Assembly (NCBI GenBank): GCA_964035575.1
Contig: OZ037850.1
Coordinates: forward strand, 1,198,501-1,262,500
DNA length: 64,000 nucleotides
Direction of reading: 5' to 3'
From: Rhynchopus sp. YZ270_cl-10
Lineage: Eukaryota > Euglenozoa > Diplonemea > Diplonemida > Diplonemidae
How positions within the stretch are numbered: the first letter of the stretch is position 1; each line of letters starts with the position of its first letter. The notes under the pieces are model-generated. The model did no database searches and had not been told where the DNA came from. It was given only the letters and a program-made list of their open reading frames with translations. A program made the translations under genes and the position numbers. Shown here one piece after another: positions 1 through 10,599 of the stretch.

Positions 1-846
1 AATACTTTTTCAGTTTTTTATCTCAGAAAATGACAAGTTGATATTTTTTATCTTTTTTATAGGAATTGAACGTTTCGAAACCGCGCTTTCAAAAGACATA
101 AACGTTCGGTCCTGGGCTGTACCTTAAATTGCATCCGCGGGTCCGTTCCTCCAGAAACTCTATGAAGGTGTTGACCGCTCGAACCGATGTCTCCTACCTG
201 AGAGATTACAAAACAGGAGGCGAGGAGGGGTATGCGGGGCGTTTTTGTGCCTTCAGGGTCTTTTTGTTTTTCAGCAACCCTGCCTCTCCTATATCACCAG
301 TGCATAGCCTTTGTCTTTCTGTTGGGGTATGCGGGACTTCCCCTAGTCCTCAGGGTCTAAACGCCCCTGCCCTCTTTTAAGCAAGTTCACCCTGGCAGGG
401 TATATAAATGCTGGGTCAGGCTGGCCCCCCTATGCTATGATGGGTGCTCGCACCCGGAGCATAAATGGCCCCAGAGTCGCTCTGCGGAGTCTCTCTGCCA
501 CCGGCTGTCGAGCGGTTGTGAACCGCCCTCGTTCTCATACGGTACGGGCCAGTCATTAGGTTTCCTTTTTACATCTTCTGTTGTTGGCCGCAGGGTACTT
601 GTGCTTTCATCCGGATGGCTGGCATCGTACGTGGGTCAGTCGGAGGTGCCTGCATTAATAACTTCACTTTCTTCCTTTTTGTTTTGTTTTGTTTTTGAGA
701 ACATTTTTGTTGATCCCCATATCAGCAGAAATCTGAAATTGGGAATACTTTTTCAGTTTTTTATCTCAGAAAATGACAAGTTGATATTTTTTATCGTCCA
801 ACACCGGAATTGAACGTTTCGAAACCGCGCTTTCAAAAGACATAAA
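1..846. repeat. Direct repeat pair (1-102 and 745-846) flanking a hairpin-rich spacer
   Basis: About 100 bp at the left edge recurs at 745-846 with near identity; the copies differ mainly in a short central stretch (around 53-62 versus 797-805). The 640 bp between them hold a run of hairpins at about 430-530 (arms TATGCT/AGCATA, GGGTG/CACCC, CAGAG/CTCTG, GCGGTT/AACCGC) and one copy of the GGATGGCTGG module at 598-665. No convincing ORF is present. The left repeat may continue outside the window. Confidence 0.7.
598..665 (+). repeat. Structured module F7 (GGATGGCTGG/CAGTCGGAGGTG type)
   Basis: This roughly 60-bp block, starting TTGTGCTTTC and ending GGTGCCTGCAT, recurs almost unchanged at 14192-14262 and in shorter form at 47180-47215. 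It follows a T-rich stretch, as other modules in this window do. No protein is encoded. Function unknown. Confidence 0.6.
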
Positions 847-1000
847 AATCTCAAAAATGCCGAAGCGACACAAAGACAGCACTCTTGCATTTCCTTCAAG
901 TTTAACTAGGCGTGATTCTAAATCCCACCAGAATCCTCAAGCCAACCCCACCACACACAGAGGCGTTTTCGCACACATCCTACACAAAAACCAGATCAGA

Positions 1001-2113
1001 ATGCGCACTGTATGCATGCTGGCGTTGCTCGTGTTCGGGACAAGCTTCGTGACAACGGCCGAGGGGCAACGTCGTGGGGGAAGAGGTGGGGGTGGAGGTG
1101 GACGCGGGGGGCGTGGCAGAACGCCAACACCACCAACACCACCTGCTCCAGTACCCGTCCCACCTGTGCCAGTCCCACCTGCGCCGGTTCCCGTGCCGCC
1201 AACCCCACCCGCACCGACAGATGGTGGGTTCGGGAACGCACGGACGACACCCGGGCAAGGCATTGAGGCAGGCGTGCGTGCACAGTACCTCCCAGTGGTG
1301 TCGACAATTGTGGGTGTGATTGAGAGCCAGGCACCGTCGTTCCGCCCGCTGCTGGTGCGTCTGGCGTGGCACTCGCTGGCACACTTTGACTCGACAGACC
1401 GCCCGATTGGAGGTGGGAACGGGGGGTGCCTGCGGACAGACCCTGAGCTGGGGCTTGGGGAGAACATTGGGCTGGACGTGGCGACCCGCGCACTGGAGGC
1501 CGTGAAGTCTGCTCACCCGTTTGTGAGCTACGCAGACCTGTACTCGCTGTCGGGGAACACGGCGCTCGAGTACATGGGGAGCCCGACGCTGTTCTTCCGT
1601 GCCGGACGCACCGACTTTGGGAACCCTGCTGCACAGTGTGTGAACGACAACGACAGAATGCCGACAAAGCACTTCAACAACGACAACTTCCCGCACCTCG
1701 ACACGCTTGACTACTTCTTCGACAAGTTTGGTGAGCTTGGGATTTCGCTCGACTCTGACGCGAACGCCCTGGAGAAGATGGTGAGTCTGATGGGCGGGCA
1801 CAACATGGGTGCGATGCACCTGGACGTGAGCGGGAACGAGGGACAGTGGACGACGAACAACCTTGTGTTCGGGACGGAGTACTTTGCGAACCTCGACCAG
1901 GGAGCCTGGGGCAGGAACACTGCCGAGGAGGGGCGCACAGACCTGCAGTACCGCGGTGGGCCTGGACGTCGCTCTGTGATGCTTCCGATTGACATGGTGA
2001 TGCGTGCGGACGACAGACTGCGCAGCATTGTGCGTGCCTTCTCGCGTGACAGGGCGCTCTTTGAGACACACTTTGTGGCTGCATGGAGGCAGCTGCAGGA
2101 GAACGGGTGGTGA
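1001..2113 (+). CDS. Secreted class I heme peroxidase (ascorbate/cytochrome c peroxidase-like) with RGG and Pro-rich N-terminus
   Basis: The 370-residue product is a plant/fungal-superfamily class I peroxidase, which reduces H2O2 using heme and a small reductant or cytochrome c. I start at the ATG at 1001, because it gives a clean signal peptide (residues 1-22, hydrophobic core MLALLVFGTSF); an in-frame ATG at 857 would add 48 polar residues. After the signal come an Arg/Gly-rich RGG stretch (23-40) and a Pro/Val-rich linker (41-72). The catalytic domain follows. The distal triad is Arg120, Trp123 and His124 in VRLAWHS. The proximal His267 lies in MGGHNMG, with Trp283 and Asp331 at the expected places for the proximal Trp and hydrogen-bonding Asp. 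Class I enzymes are usually plastid, mitochondrial or cytosolic, so the signal peptide and RGG/Pro tail are unusual. The domain call is firm; the electron donor cannot be told from sequence by eye. Confidence 0.9.
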   Translation: MRTVCMLALLVFGTSFVTTAEGQRRGGRGGGGGGRGGRGRTPTPPTPPAPVPVPPVPVPPAPVPVPPTPPAPTDGGFGNARTTPGQGIEAGVRAQYLPVVSTIVGVIESQAPSFRPLLVRLAWHSLAHFDSTDRPIGGGNGGCLRTDPELGLGENIGLDVATRALEAVKSAHPFVSYADLYSLSGNTALEYMGSPTLFFRAGRTDFGNPAAQCVNDNDRMPTKHFNNDNFPHLDTLDYFFDKFGELGISLDSDANALEKMVSLMGGHNMGAMHLDVSGNEGQWTTNNLVFGTEYFANLDQGAWGRNTAEEGRTDLQYRGGPGRRSVMLPIDMVMRADDRLRSIVRAFSRDRALFETHFVAAWRQLQENGW

Positions 2114-3305
2114 ACCTCTCTTGCACTGACCTCCCTCGCCTTGAGTTGCGTCGTGTCTCTTTAAGGGCGATGCGTGTTTGCTTACTTGTTTACTTTTCTA
2201 CGCACCTACGTACTGTAAACCTTTTTCTGGAACTGAATTTTTCTGCACCTCTTGCATCTTAGCCTTTATTTTTGAGTTTTCCACTTGCTGCCTGCCTGCA
2301 GGAAGTGACGTGGACAAACAGAACAGAACACACAGCGTGTGAGGCACACTGTGCTTCGCACCACTCATGCTGCCCTATTTAATCTAAATCTAAATTATTC
2401 TTTTTTGCTTTTCTTTACAAAGCTTCCTTGCTCACTCCGATGCACGCCCACATGCAAGGAGTGGGTGTTCCTCACACCCCTTATTATATAGACAGCAAGG
2501 CCTTTTCCTTGAAACATGCCCCTGGTATGCCTTTGCCCCACCAGCCTCGATACTCCCAACCTGCGAACTTGCAGGGGGAGGTTGATTGGGTGGTGGGGAA
2601 ATGGGCACATGGATCATTGGCTTTGCAACATTTTGTTTCGTCGTTTGTTTTTACCTTTGTTGCAGATGTGTGGCTGTGACGTGAGGCCCGTTCATCTGTC
2701 AAAATCGGTATTTTTTTTTTTTTGTTTCGCTTTGCTATTTGCTCTTTTATATGTCTGTCTTTTTCTTCCCATTTTTTTGTTTGATTGTTTCCAGGTGAAG
2801 GTACCGGAACGGAGACAGACGCGTCCCGTTTTTCAAATAGACAGAAAATAAAGTGAAGTGTAGGTGCACAGCTTTTGTGTCTCCCGAAGGCATCGGACTG
2901 CAGGATCACAACCAATATTCCTACACCAACACCAAGAGCAGAGTCAAACAACACACTGCAACACTGGTGGCAGCGAAGGGATACACATGCGAAACGGGGG
3001 CACACTTAACTGTGCGTCTTTGCGGCACATGGCACATACCCCTTCACCCTCCACCGTCTTCTACTTCTTTTCCCTTTCCTGTCTCCCTTATGATGCTACG
3101 TTGCAATAAGGCCTTTTTCTTGATATTCAAACAGAGCAAACCTTATTTTAAGCAAAATACAAAGACGTCGTATTCCCCTCCCATTTTTCACTTCCAAAAA
3201 AGCTACCCCCGGCCACTGATAATATTATATTCTCTTTTTGTTCTCACATACCCGCTTTCCCTCCACCCTCCACAAACCCCCCACACCTCCAGAGCACAGA
3301 GACAA
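2114..3305. other. Intergenic region with a hairpin cluster
   Basis: The region is AT- and T-rich with no convincing gene. A compact group of inverted repeats lies at about 2425-2570 (arms CACTCC/GGAGTG, GGGTGT/ACACCC, AAGG/CCTT). The last 100 bases before the next gene are pyrimidine-rich and end in CCAGAGCACAG, a possible splice acceptor for a 5' UTR or trans-spliced leader. Confidence 0.5.
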
Positions 3306-6170
3306 ATGTCTCTTTACTATGGGCGCGTTGTGAAGCGTGCTGCTGCCCTGCAGGAGTCGCTGGGGGGCAAAGGCGGGGCGGCTTCTGAGGACCTTCTATT
3401 CAGCATGGCTGTGCATGAGGAGTGCTTCACGGGGCGGGAGGTGGGGCGCACACTGCGGGCAACGCTGGAGGAGGGCGACAAGCGTGACCTCCCTAAGCAC
3501 AGCGCTGCCGCACGCACCGTTCTTGAGAAGTTCCTCGACCCTGCCTGCCGTGATCTCTTCGAGCACACCGCCACCCAAGACGAACACACCCCGCACGTCA
3601 ACGCACTTCTCTTCCCTCTCTCCGAACGCATTGTCAAGGTACTCCACCTCATTGCCTCAAGCGAGACACCAGAAAGAGCGGCGGTGCTCTTCGAACCTAT
3701 CTTCCTTGGCCTCTCCGAGCATCTTAAGCAATCCAAAGGGACAGAAGACCCTGCTGCGCTGGGGGTTTTGGAGGCACTCCTGAGCTCCCCGCACGTTGCT
3801 TTGGCATGCGTCAACCAAAGGTGTTTTATTACAGGAGAAACCGGCGCTGCGTTTGTCGAGGAGACAGTGCTTGGACCGTTTTTTGCGCACCGTACCGCTC
3901 TATTGACTGACATCTTCAGCATCTCTGCCGACGGTAAAGCCGCACTGAACAATGCTTTTAAAGGACGTTGCCTGCAACCGCAGTACTACAAACGCCTTGC
4001 GACCATTATAAAACAGAAATTTCTTGCACCGTCGCCAACACAACACCCACTTCTCCGACCAGGAATTCTTCGGTTTTTCCACACCTTCCTCAAACTGAAC
4101 ACCGAAGGCCGCAAAAGCATGCAGAACCGCGCAGAATGCTCAGCATTTAACGCACTGTTGAACCTCTTTGGAGTGCTCATGGTGTTGGTAGAACCTTTGC
4201 ACACAAAGCCGACGGGTTCGATTAAGTCAAGCTATACGTTGTCCAGTGTAGGGTTGAAGAGGCCTTTGGCTTTGCCTGGTGATGAAGCGCGTATTGCTTG
4301 CGACAGTGCAGATATCCCAGAGGGTTACGGGGTAGATGATGAACACGGCTTTTCCTGCGAAATCTTTCACCTCTCGCAGCTTGCCCTCGAATGCTCTCTT
4401 GCTGCGCATATGCGTTATAATGAACAGCTCCAGCGTTATGATATTCCGTACATCCAGCAAGAGCTTCGCGAATTGAATATGGCACCAAATGTGCTTCCCA
4501 ACGTAGAGGTGACAAGAAAGCGTTTGAAGGAGAGGCTCGATGTGAGGATACAGACGATTTTGGAGTTGCAGATTTATCATTTGAATCCGAGTGAATTTTT
4601 GTTGAGTTTGTTGAAGTTTGTGGATTTTTCGGCGAGGTTGATGACGAAGCTGGCGTTGAATGCAAGCTCCGATGAGGCAGCGCTACAGTGCCTACACATT
4701 CCCGAGGAATGCCCTGCGTGGCCGTCCATGGAGTGGAAGATTCTCCCTGAGTTCTACATCGTCAACACCTGCAAGGTCTTGCAATGGATCTCCGGCGACG
4801 GAGGCGGTCCTCAAGCAAGCGAAGGCTTCAAATCGCTCATCAGCGAAGGCGCCTCCCTCGGCGGCCTTCTCACTCAGATCACCCTCCTCATGGCCAGCCC
4901 GCAGCTCGTGAAGAACCCCTACACCAGAGCTCTCCAGGTCGAGACTCTTTACAAAGTGTTTGAAGCCGCGAATGCACGGTGTCCTCACAGAGACCAAAGC
5001 GCGACCATGATATCGGCGTGTCTGAATGTGCCGGTGGTGTCAAATCATTTGGTAGAGGCGTTAATGCGGAGCTATGTGGATTTGGAGAATTTGGGAGGGT
5101 CGAATCAGTTTTTTGAGAAGTTTTCGTTTCGGTTGTTTTTGTCTGTGGTGCTGCGGAAGCTTTATTCGCATAGCTTCTTTAAGTCAAAGTTGGTGCAGTT
5201 GAGTGGCAAAAAACAGGTTCAGACGGCTCCTCAAGAGGCCGCTTCTCCAGCACGCAAGCAGGACGTCGTCTTTGTCAAATTCTTCAATATGATGCTGAAC
5301 GACGCCAACTACCTTCTCTCGGAGGGGGTCAAGCTTATCAAAAAACTTCATGAATACGAAGAACTCACCTCCAAACCAGGTGAATGGGCAGCCATGGCCT
5401 CGGACCAACGTCGCAACCTCGAAGCCAACTACCAATCCGCCACCCAAGACGTTCAACCCTACCTGAAACTCTCCAACGAAGCAATCGGTCTGGTCCATCT
5501 GCTCATTCGCGATACACCGGAGGCGTTTCTTATGCCGGCCTTGGTTGGAAAAGTGGCGTCCATGCTGGATTCTTTCTTGGTAGAGCTGGCGGGACCTGAT
5601 GTCAAATCTCTTCGTGTCAAAGAACCGCAAAAATATTCTTTCGACCACGCAGGGTTGGTCCAACAGCTGGTGGAATGCTACCTCTGTTTGTCCCGCGCGG
5701 AGAGTCGAGACTCATTCTTCAAAGGGGTGGCAGAAGACGAACGTTCTTACAGCCCCGACTCTTTCGCAGCAGTAGTAGGATTCTGTGAACGAAAAGCCGC
5801 GATTTTGAAGCTCAGTGAATCCGATTTGTACTCCCTTCGCGACGTGCAAGCAACCCTCCAGCATTACTTCAGTAAGATGTCCCTTGATCTAACCGATGTA
5901 GACATCCCAGAGAATCTGCAAGACCCCATTATGGCCACGCTCCTCGAAGACCCCGTAAAGCTTCCCGGTTCAGGTGAATGGTGTGACAGAAAGGTCATCA
6001 CCCAGCACCTTCTAAACGACTCAAAAAACCCCTTCAACCGTGCCCCGCTCTCTCTTGATGAGCTAGAACTGTACAACGAAGACCCAGAAATCAAAAAGGC
6101 CGCACAAAATTTAGCCCTCGAGGCAAAAGAGTTTTTGGAAAAGCTAAGGCAAGAGAGGGAGGTGAACTAA
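3306..6170 (+). CDS. UBE4/Ufd2-type U-box ubiquitin conjugation factor E4
   Basis: The 954-residue protein is an E4 polyubiquitin ligase of the Ufd2/UBE4 family. The C-terminal U-box (about 866-935) begins IPENLQDPIMATLLEDPV and contains DRKVITQHLL and NPFNRAPL, matching the family core. The preceding 600 or so residues are helical and fit the Ufd2 core domain. In this family the U-box recruits an E2, and the core recognises substrates carrying short ubiquitin chains and binds Cdc48/p97 partners in proteasomal degradation. The ATG at 3306 is chosen because the protein upstream of it (frame open from 2853) is low-complexity and the ATG follows a pyrimidine tract and AG. Length matches family members (about 960-1200). 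No intron is needed. The gene stands alone; neighbours are functionally unrelated. Confidence 0.93.
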   Translation: MSLYYGRVVKRAAALQESLGGKGGAASEDLLFSMAVHEECFTGREVGRTLRATLEEGDKRDLPKHSAAARTVLEKFLDPACRDLFEHTATQDEHTPHVNALLFPLSERIVKVLHLIASSETPERAAVLFEPIFLGLSEHLKQSKGTEDPAALGVLEALLSSPHVALACVNQRCFITGETGAAFVEETVLGPFFAHRTALLTDIFSISADGKAALNNAFKGRCLQPQYYKRLATIIKQKFLAPSPTQHPLLRPGILRFFHTFLKLNTEGRKSMQNRAECSAFNALLNLFGVLMVLVEPLHTKPTGSIKSSYTLSSVGLKRPLALPGDEARIACDSADIPEGYGVDDEHGFSCEIFHLSQLALECSLAAHMRYNEQLQRYDIPYIQQELRELNMAPNVLPNVEVTRKRLKERLDVRIQTILELQIYHLNPSEFLLSLLKFVDFSARLMTKLALNASSDEAALQCLHIPEECPAWPSMEWKILPEFYIVNTCKVLQWISGDGGGPQASEGFKSLISEGASLGGLLTQITLLMASPQLVKNPYTRALQVETLYKVFEAANARCPHRDQSATMISACLNVPVVSNHLVEALMRSYVDLENLGGSNQFFEKFSFRLFLSVVLRKLYSHSFFKSKLVQLSGKKQVQTAPQEAASPARKQDVVFVKFFNMMLNDANYLLSEGVKLIKKLHEYEELTSKPGEWAAMASDQRRNLEANYQSATQDVQPYLKLSNEAIGLVHLLIRDTPEAFLMPALVGKVASMLDSFLVELAGPDVKSLRVKEPQKYSFDHAGLVQQLVECYLCLSRAESRDSFFKGVAEDERSYSPDSFAAVVGFCERKAAILKLSESDLYSLRDVQATLQHYFSKMSLDLTDVDIPENLQDPIMATLLEDPVKLPGSGEWCDRKVITQHLLNDSKNPFNRAPLSLDELELYNEDPEIKKAAQNLALEAKEFLEKLRQEREVN

Positions 6171-6624
6171 AAAAGAAGAGAAAAATAAAATACGGAGGGA
6201 GTGGAAGGAACCCCGCTATGTAGCACAAAAATCAATGAGGCAGTACCAAATGGCGTGGTGTGTATACTATAGGACGGTCAAAATATTCTCTTTTTTGGGG
6301 GATTTTTTTTGAAATTTTGAGGGGATTAAGAGAGGCGGTTCATCTTATAATTTTTTTTTTGTTTTCTTCAGGAGAAGATACCACCCCACTAAGCGTTGAG
6401 GTGAGAGAGCCCCCACGCCGTTGAAGAGGTTGGTGTAAGCCTCTCTAGGGAGTGGGTGGGTTGCTACAGAAAAAGCGGGAGAGATGAGGTTTATGGCCAA
6501 TTAAATGAAAAAAAGGGGGGGAATTGTGAGTTAGGGAGGGGCGGAGGAACCTGTGTATTGCAAAGCAAGGCTAGGGGGCTCTATAAATACCTGGGAGGAA
6601 CCGCAAAAAAAAATAAGAATAAAA

Positions 6625-6658
6625 TAGTGGAGCTCATCCTCGGGTGTCTACACTAATT
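6625..6658 (+). repeat. Structured module F3 (TAGTG...CACTA hairpin)
   Basis: The outer arm TAGTG pairs with CACTA and an inner arm around CATCC/GGGTG closes a small loop. Same architecture as the copies at 12302-12334, 23494-23524, 42514-42548 and 45490-45520. Reads with the genes. Confidence 0.6.
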
Positions 6659-6889
6659 CAAGGGTTTCAAAGAAAGGAAAGAAAGAAAACACCTGTACCT
6701 TTAGTATTAGCCTTAACAGAACCCTTCGTGGTTTGTCGATACAACAACAACAACAACAAAACAAAAACTAAGAGATAATAATAACATTTTGCGTTTTTCG
6801 TGTCAATTTCGTGTGAGGGGTGTGGTGTTCAATTACCCAAGAAAAATATGGATTGAAGTTACTAATTTTTTTATTCAATTTTTTTTTTT

Positions 6890-7092
6890 TTTTGATAAAA
6901 CAACTTGTTGTCAATTCTAAAAAGATTGGAGGCAGCGCTGCAGGGCAAACAAAACGGATTGAAAAAAACAGAAGCTTGCTTGTTTTCTTTGAGTACTCAA
7001 TTAACCACAACAACCGTACTTCAGTTTAACACATTTTTTCACCTTTTTGTTTTCCCGGCTTTGAGCGCACAAACAAAAGACCCGATCTTTTT
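6890..7092 (+). repeat. 200-bp dispersed repeat, copy 1
   Basis: A nearly identical copy lies at 56267-56469 and a shorter, diverged copy at 28528-28680. All three start in TTTTGATAAA and end in ACCCGATCTT. No coding potential is evident. It may be a SINE or a fragment of a larger element. Confidence 0.75.
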
Positions 7093-8190
7093 TGAAAAAG
7101 CAGTCGTTTTGTTGACAAAAAATTGCGGATTTAATACGCGATTCTATCCAAATCAGCAAGATAGTTTGCACCTCCCCACTCCCTTGGTTTTTCGGGAATC
7201 TTAATATTTTCGAGAAGAAGGAGAGCAACTTAGCCGGAACCTATCACAGCTCATACCGCTGTGTCTCCAATGGTCCCCATTCATCTGGTAGAGGAAACGG
7301 GCGGAAGGAACGGGCGGAAGGCTCATCGATGGTAACCTCGAAATGGATGTCGGGAGAGCATGATTTCGCGTCCACCCCCCCGGTGTTCTGGTCACACCAA
7401 GGTACACTGTCACGAGAGGGCTTTGTATTTCAAGACCCATTTCCCGCCTCGCCTCCAAACGGGTTCTCTGATTCTGTATGATTTAACACAACCGGGGAGG
7501 GGGAGACATTTTGAAAATAAAAAAGCCTAACCTGCGAATTATGGGATTTATTTGCAAAACAAAACGTACCCCCCTCATTGGCCCCCCTTTTTTTGATAAC
7601 GATTGTGCTCAAGGTGACTAAGCACGAGAGCCTTAAAAACGTTTATTTGGTCTGTACATCCGCTGAGGCGTTTGCACTTTCAACTTCTCTTTCTTTGGTT
7701 GCACCGTATGACGACAGCCCCTCTCTCGGAATGTGCACGGAAGTGAGTGCACAATCACTTCTTCACCCCGTCTTTTTGTCTCCATAAGAGCGGACCTCAC
7801 GTGAGGTCGCGCTCGTCTTTCATTTGGAATGACCTCTCGTTCCCCCTCTCGCGCCGCTACAACCACGCCAGCAGCACTATATTTACCTCCCACTTTTCGG
7901 TCTTTAAGCTCCTCCGCACCTCTCCTCGGACACCTGTCGAAGCATTCTTGCTTCTGGTAACTACCATTAGCATTGAGAAGAAGGATCACCAGCTGCTCTG
8001 TAAGGTCGCAGCAGACATCATTGATCTGTTCACATAAATTCACAGCGGTCCTATTGATCGCTACTCACATGAACCCACCCCTCCCACACAACTCACCACA
8101 GGTTATATACCAACACACAAAGCCCCCCCCGAGAGAAAACAAATCGTGCTCTAGAATCTGGGTGTACATGGGGCTTTATTTACAGCAAAA

Positions 8191-10599
8191 ATGCTTGGCA
8201 TCCTCCCGCTGCAGGTGTTTTCAGTTCTGCTTGTTGTGACGGTGGTGCTGCTTGGTGGTCTGACGGTGTCCTCGGGGGTGAATCTCATTGAGAACGCACG
8301 GCGTACTGCAGACAATGCTTATACAGAGTGTTCCAATGGAAGCAGCGCTGCGTTGCAGTCTGTTGCGACGTTGTACCTGGAGGGTCTCATGCTTGCCGTG
8401 GAAGGGACGATCCAGAGAGTCTATGACACGCCTTTCAACGCAGTAGAGGAGATGGCAACTCTAGCAAAAATGCACCATCCAGACGAAACCTTATCAACTC
8501 CCTACATCAACAGAACTATTAGAGAGACCCTCCGATCACATCTCACATCCGGCCATGAATTGGTAGGATTCTTCCCAACATCCGGCGCCGAATTATTAAT
8601 GTGGAAGACAGTACAACAAAACGGTGTAATTCTTCCAGACGGAAGCCGTCCGATACTTTGCGCAGAATCGCGAAATGCGTCTGGAGGCTTTGGGTCTGGG
8701 TCTATTATGTATGTAGCCGATACGTCACCATCAGGTCTTTTGATCAACACTGATAAACAGTGTACCGAGGGGCCGAACTATCCTGCAGGTGGCACCATGG
8801 GGTTGTGTATCCGAGAACGCGGTGATGTGATCTCACCGTTTCTATTAGAAGTACTGAACCGGGGGAGGGACGTCAATGGCGATGAGGCAGTCGCCTCACC
8901 ACTTCGAGAGGAGGGTGGGCGCCTCATGCAGTATGTATCGGTTACCTTTACGTATCCAGAGATTGGTCAAAATAGGCGGATAGGGAGCTTCGTGGTGGGG
9001 GTGAATATGGGGGTGGATGTAAGGAAGGTGCTTCCAAATGGAGTGATTATGTATGCAGTCTTGAAGGATCCGTGGTCAAAAGAGGTGGGGGTTCTGATGA
9101 TGACAAATGTTGATGTGTTGTTAAAGGCGATCAATGTAACGGAGCACGCACAGAACGGAGTGGTTTCGCCGATAGGTGCGCATGGCAGATATGTTTTCAC
9201 TAAAGAGTCGAACTACTCTGGGCTTGCAGAGAGTACGGAGATCCTTCCGTGGACACACAATACGACGCAGTACTGTACCCGCATCTCACCTCTTCAGCGC
9301 GGTAATCTAGAGGTGTTTGTCGCCCTTTTGGTTCCCCGAAGTAACTTTGAAATGGATGATACATTAACCCAAATTCATGCAAACATCGAATCTAACCGAG
9401 ATGACAATACCACACATACCTGCATACTCTTGAGCATCGTGGGCAGTATTGTTCTTATCTATTTGATGATCGCCGTTGTGTTTATGAGAGCAATTCTTGA
9501 ATCAATTCGTTCTTTGATGGGTGATATGATGAATGTCGCGGTGATGGACCTTGAGGTTGTTGAGCTGGACTCGAAGTATTCATTTTTGGATGAAATTGCG
9601 GCGATGGAGGCAACCTTTCGGAGGATGGTACGTAGTCTTTTGGTCTATAGAAACTACTTACCACAGAGTGTGCTGCTTTCTGATGAATCCCCAGAAGAGG
9701 ATATTCTCACCACCTCCGGACTCGCTTTGGTACGAAGCTTCCAAGGAGAGCACATCATAGGCTCAGGTGGGCCCTCCTCTGCCAACACAATAACACCGCA
9801 CTCCCCAACCGCTGCTCCAGCTATTTGTGGAGAAATGAAGAAAACTACCATCACAGTTGTCGCATTTAACATCAAAAATTGGCATAATACGGTGAATGAT
9901 AGAACTGCAGGGTTTTTGGTCGAAACTCATGAAGAGACCATAAGCAAACTCTTTAACAGCGTTGCGACCGAAAAAGGGATTTGTGATAATTTCTCTGGGG
10001 ATCGTTTGATGGCGACGTTTAATGCTTATCGGAGGCACCTAACGCACGCAGTTTCCGCAGTGCATTCTGCGGTAAACGCGAGAGAAGCTTTGCGGCAATT
10101 AAAATTAGGTCTTTCCTTTGCAGTATGTTCAGGCGAAGCGCGTATCGCGCATCTAGGGTGTAATGGACTGAAAAAGGTTACCATTGTCTCCTCCCTCCTC
10201 CCCTGGACTGTCGCGCTGGAACGGTACAATAGACGTTATGCTCTAGGGGGATTGGCTGACCAACTTGCGGTAACTACGGTGCATCAGCATTATGAATTAA
10301 AATGTGTGGCAGGTATTTTGTTTCCGAAGCATAGTGTCAAGACGTTGCAGGTATTTGAAGTGGAGGGGAGGCTGCACTGTGCTGATGCCGAGGCTTGGAT
10401 GTATCAGTTGGAAACTGCGGAAGGGTTTTCAGAGAATACGCTGTGGAATGATGCGTATGAGAAGCTCATCTCCGAATGCTGGGAAGCAGCGAAGGAAACC
10501 CTCTCGAAGCTCCCCCCCTCCGACACAGAGGTTGCCCGTCCACTTCTACAAATGGCAGAAGAACAGCGTTTCATTCCAGATGAAATCCCTTTTCATTAA
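8191..10599 (+). CDS. Two-TM receptor with extracellular sensor and cyclase-like (class III) cytoplasmic domain
   Basis: The 802-residue protein opens with a signal-anchor (about residues 7-29), then a roughly 375-residue extracellular segment with several N-glycosylation sequons, a second TM (about 409-432, ILLSIVGSIVLIYLMIAVV) and a cytoplasmic part. A HAMP/helical linker rich in acidic residues (about 433-500, with FLDEIAAMEATF and YLPQSVL) leads to a region at about 549-740 resembling a class III nucleotidyl cyclase: GDRLMATFNA matches the GD..MA.F signature and GLSFAVCSGEARIAHLG matches the helix-strand after it. The first metal-binding position reads AFNIKNW instead of the usual FxDIxxFT, so catalysis is doubtful and it may be a pseudocyclase sensor. 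The extracellular part looks Cache-like in size and placement, which is inference. Similar layouts are common in free-living protists sensing external ligands. Confidence 0.75.
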   Translation: MLGILPLQVFSVLLVVTVVLLGGLTVSSGVNLIENARRTADNAYTECSNGSSAALQSVATLYLEGLMLAVEGTIQRVYDTPFNAVEEMATLAKMHHPDETLSTPYINRTIRETLRSHLTSGHELVGFFPTSGAELLMWKTVQQNGVILPDGSRPILCAESRNASGGFGSGSIMYVADTSPSGLLINTDKQCTEGPNYPAGGTMGLCIRERGDVISPFLLEVLNRGRDVNGDEAVASPLREEGGRLMQYVSVTFTYPEIGQNRRIGSFVVGVNMGVDVRKVLPNGVIMYAVLKDPWSKEVGVLMMTNVDVLLKAINVTEHAQNGVVSPIGAHGRYVFTKESNYSGLAESTEILPWTHNTTQYCTRISPLQRGNLEVFVALLVPRSNFEMDDTLTQIHANIESNRDDNTTHTCILLSIVGSIVLIYLMIAVVFMRAILESIRSLMGDMMNVAVMDLEVVELDSKYSFLDEIAAMEATFRRMVRSLLVYRNYLPQSVLLSDESPEEDILTTSGLALVRSFQGEHIIGSGGPSSANTITPHSPTAAPAICGEMKKTTITVVAFNIKNWHNTVNDRTAGFLVETHEETISKLFNSVATEKGICDNFSGDRLMATFNAYRRHLTHAVSAVHSAVNAREALRQLKLGLSFAVCSGEARIAHLGCNGLKKVTIVSSLLPWTVALERYNRRYALGGLADQLAVTTVHQHYELKCVAGILFPKHSVKTLQVFEVEGRLHCADAEAWMYQLETAEGFSENTLWNDAYEKLISECWEAAKETLSKLPPSDTEVARPLLQMAEEQRFIPDEIPFH

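Larger units (their letters stand above)
6171..8190. other. Intergenic region packed with short structured repeats
   Basis: No gene is recognised. It holds an F3 module (6625-6658), an F5-like 3' end (6700-6760), a 200-bp dispersed repeat (6890-7092), the tail of an F2 module (7340-7440), an F1 hairpin (7611-7640), an F4-like tail (7651-7697) and a 16-bp perfect palindrome around 7791-7808 (GACCTCAC/GTGAGGTC). The block closes with TTTATTTACAG just before the next start codon, a possible splice acceptor. Confidence 0.6.

Noticed and set aside
1-846. Direct repeats at 1-102 and 745-846 as long terminal repeats
   Set aside because: Only 640 bp lie between them with no coding content, no primer-binding site and no visible target duplication; the left end is cut by the window.
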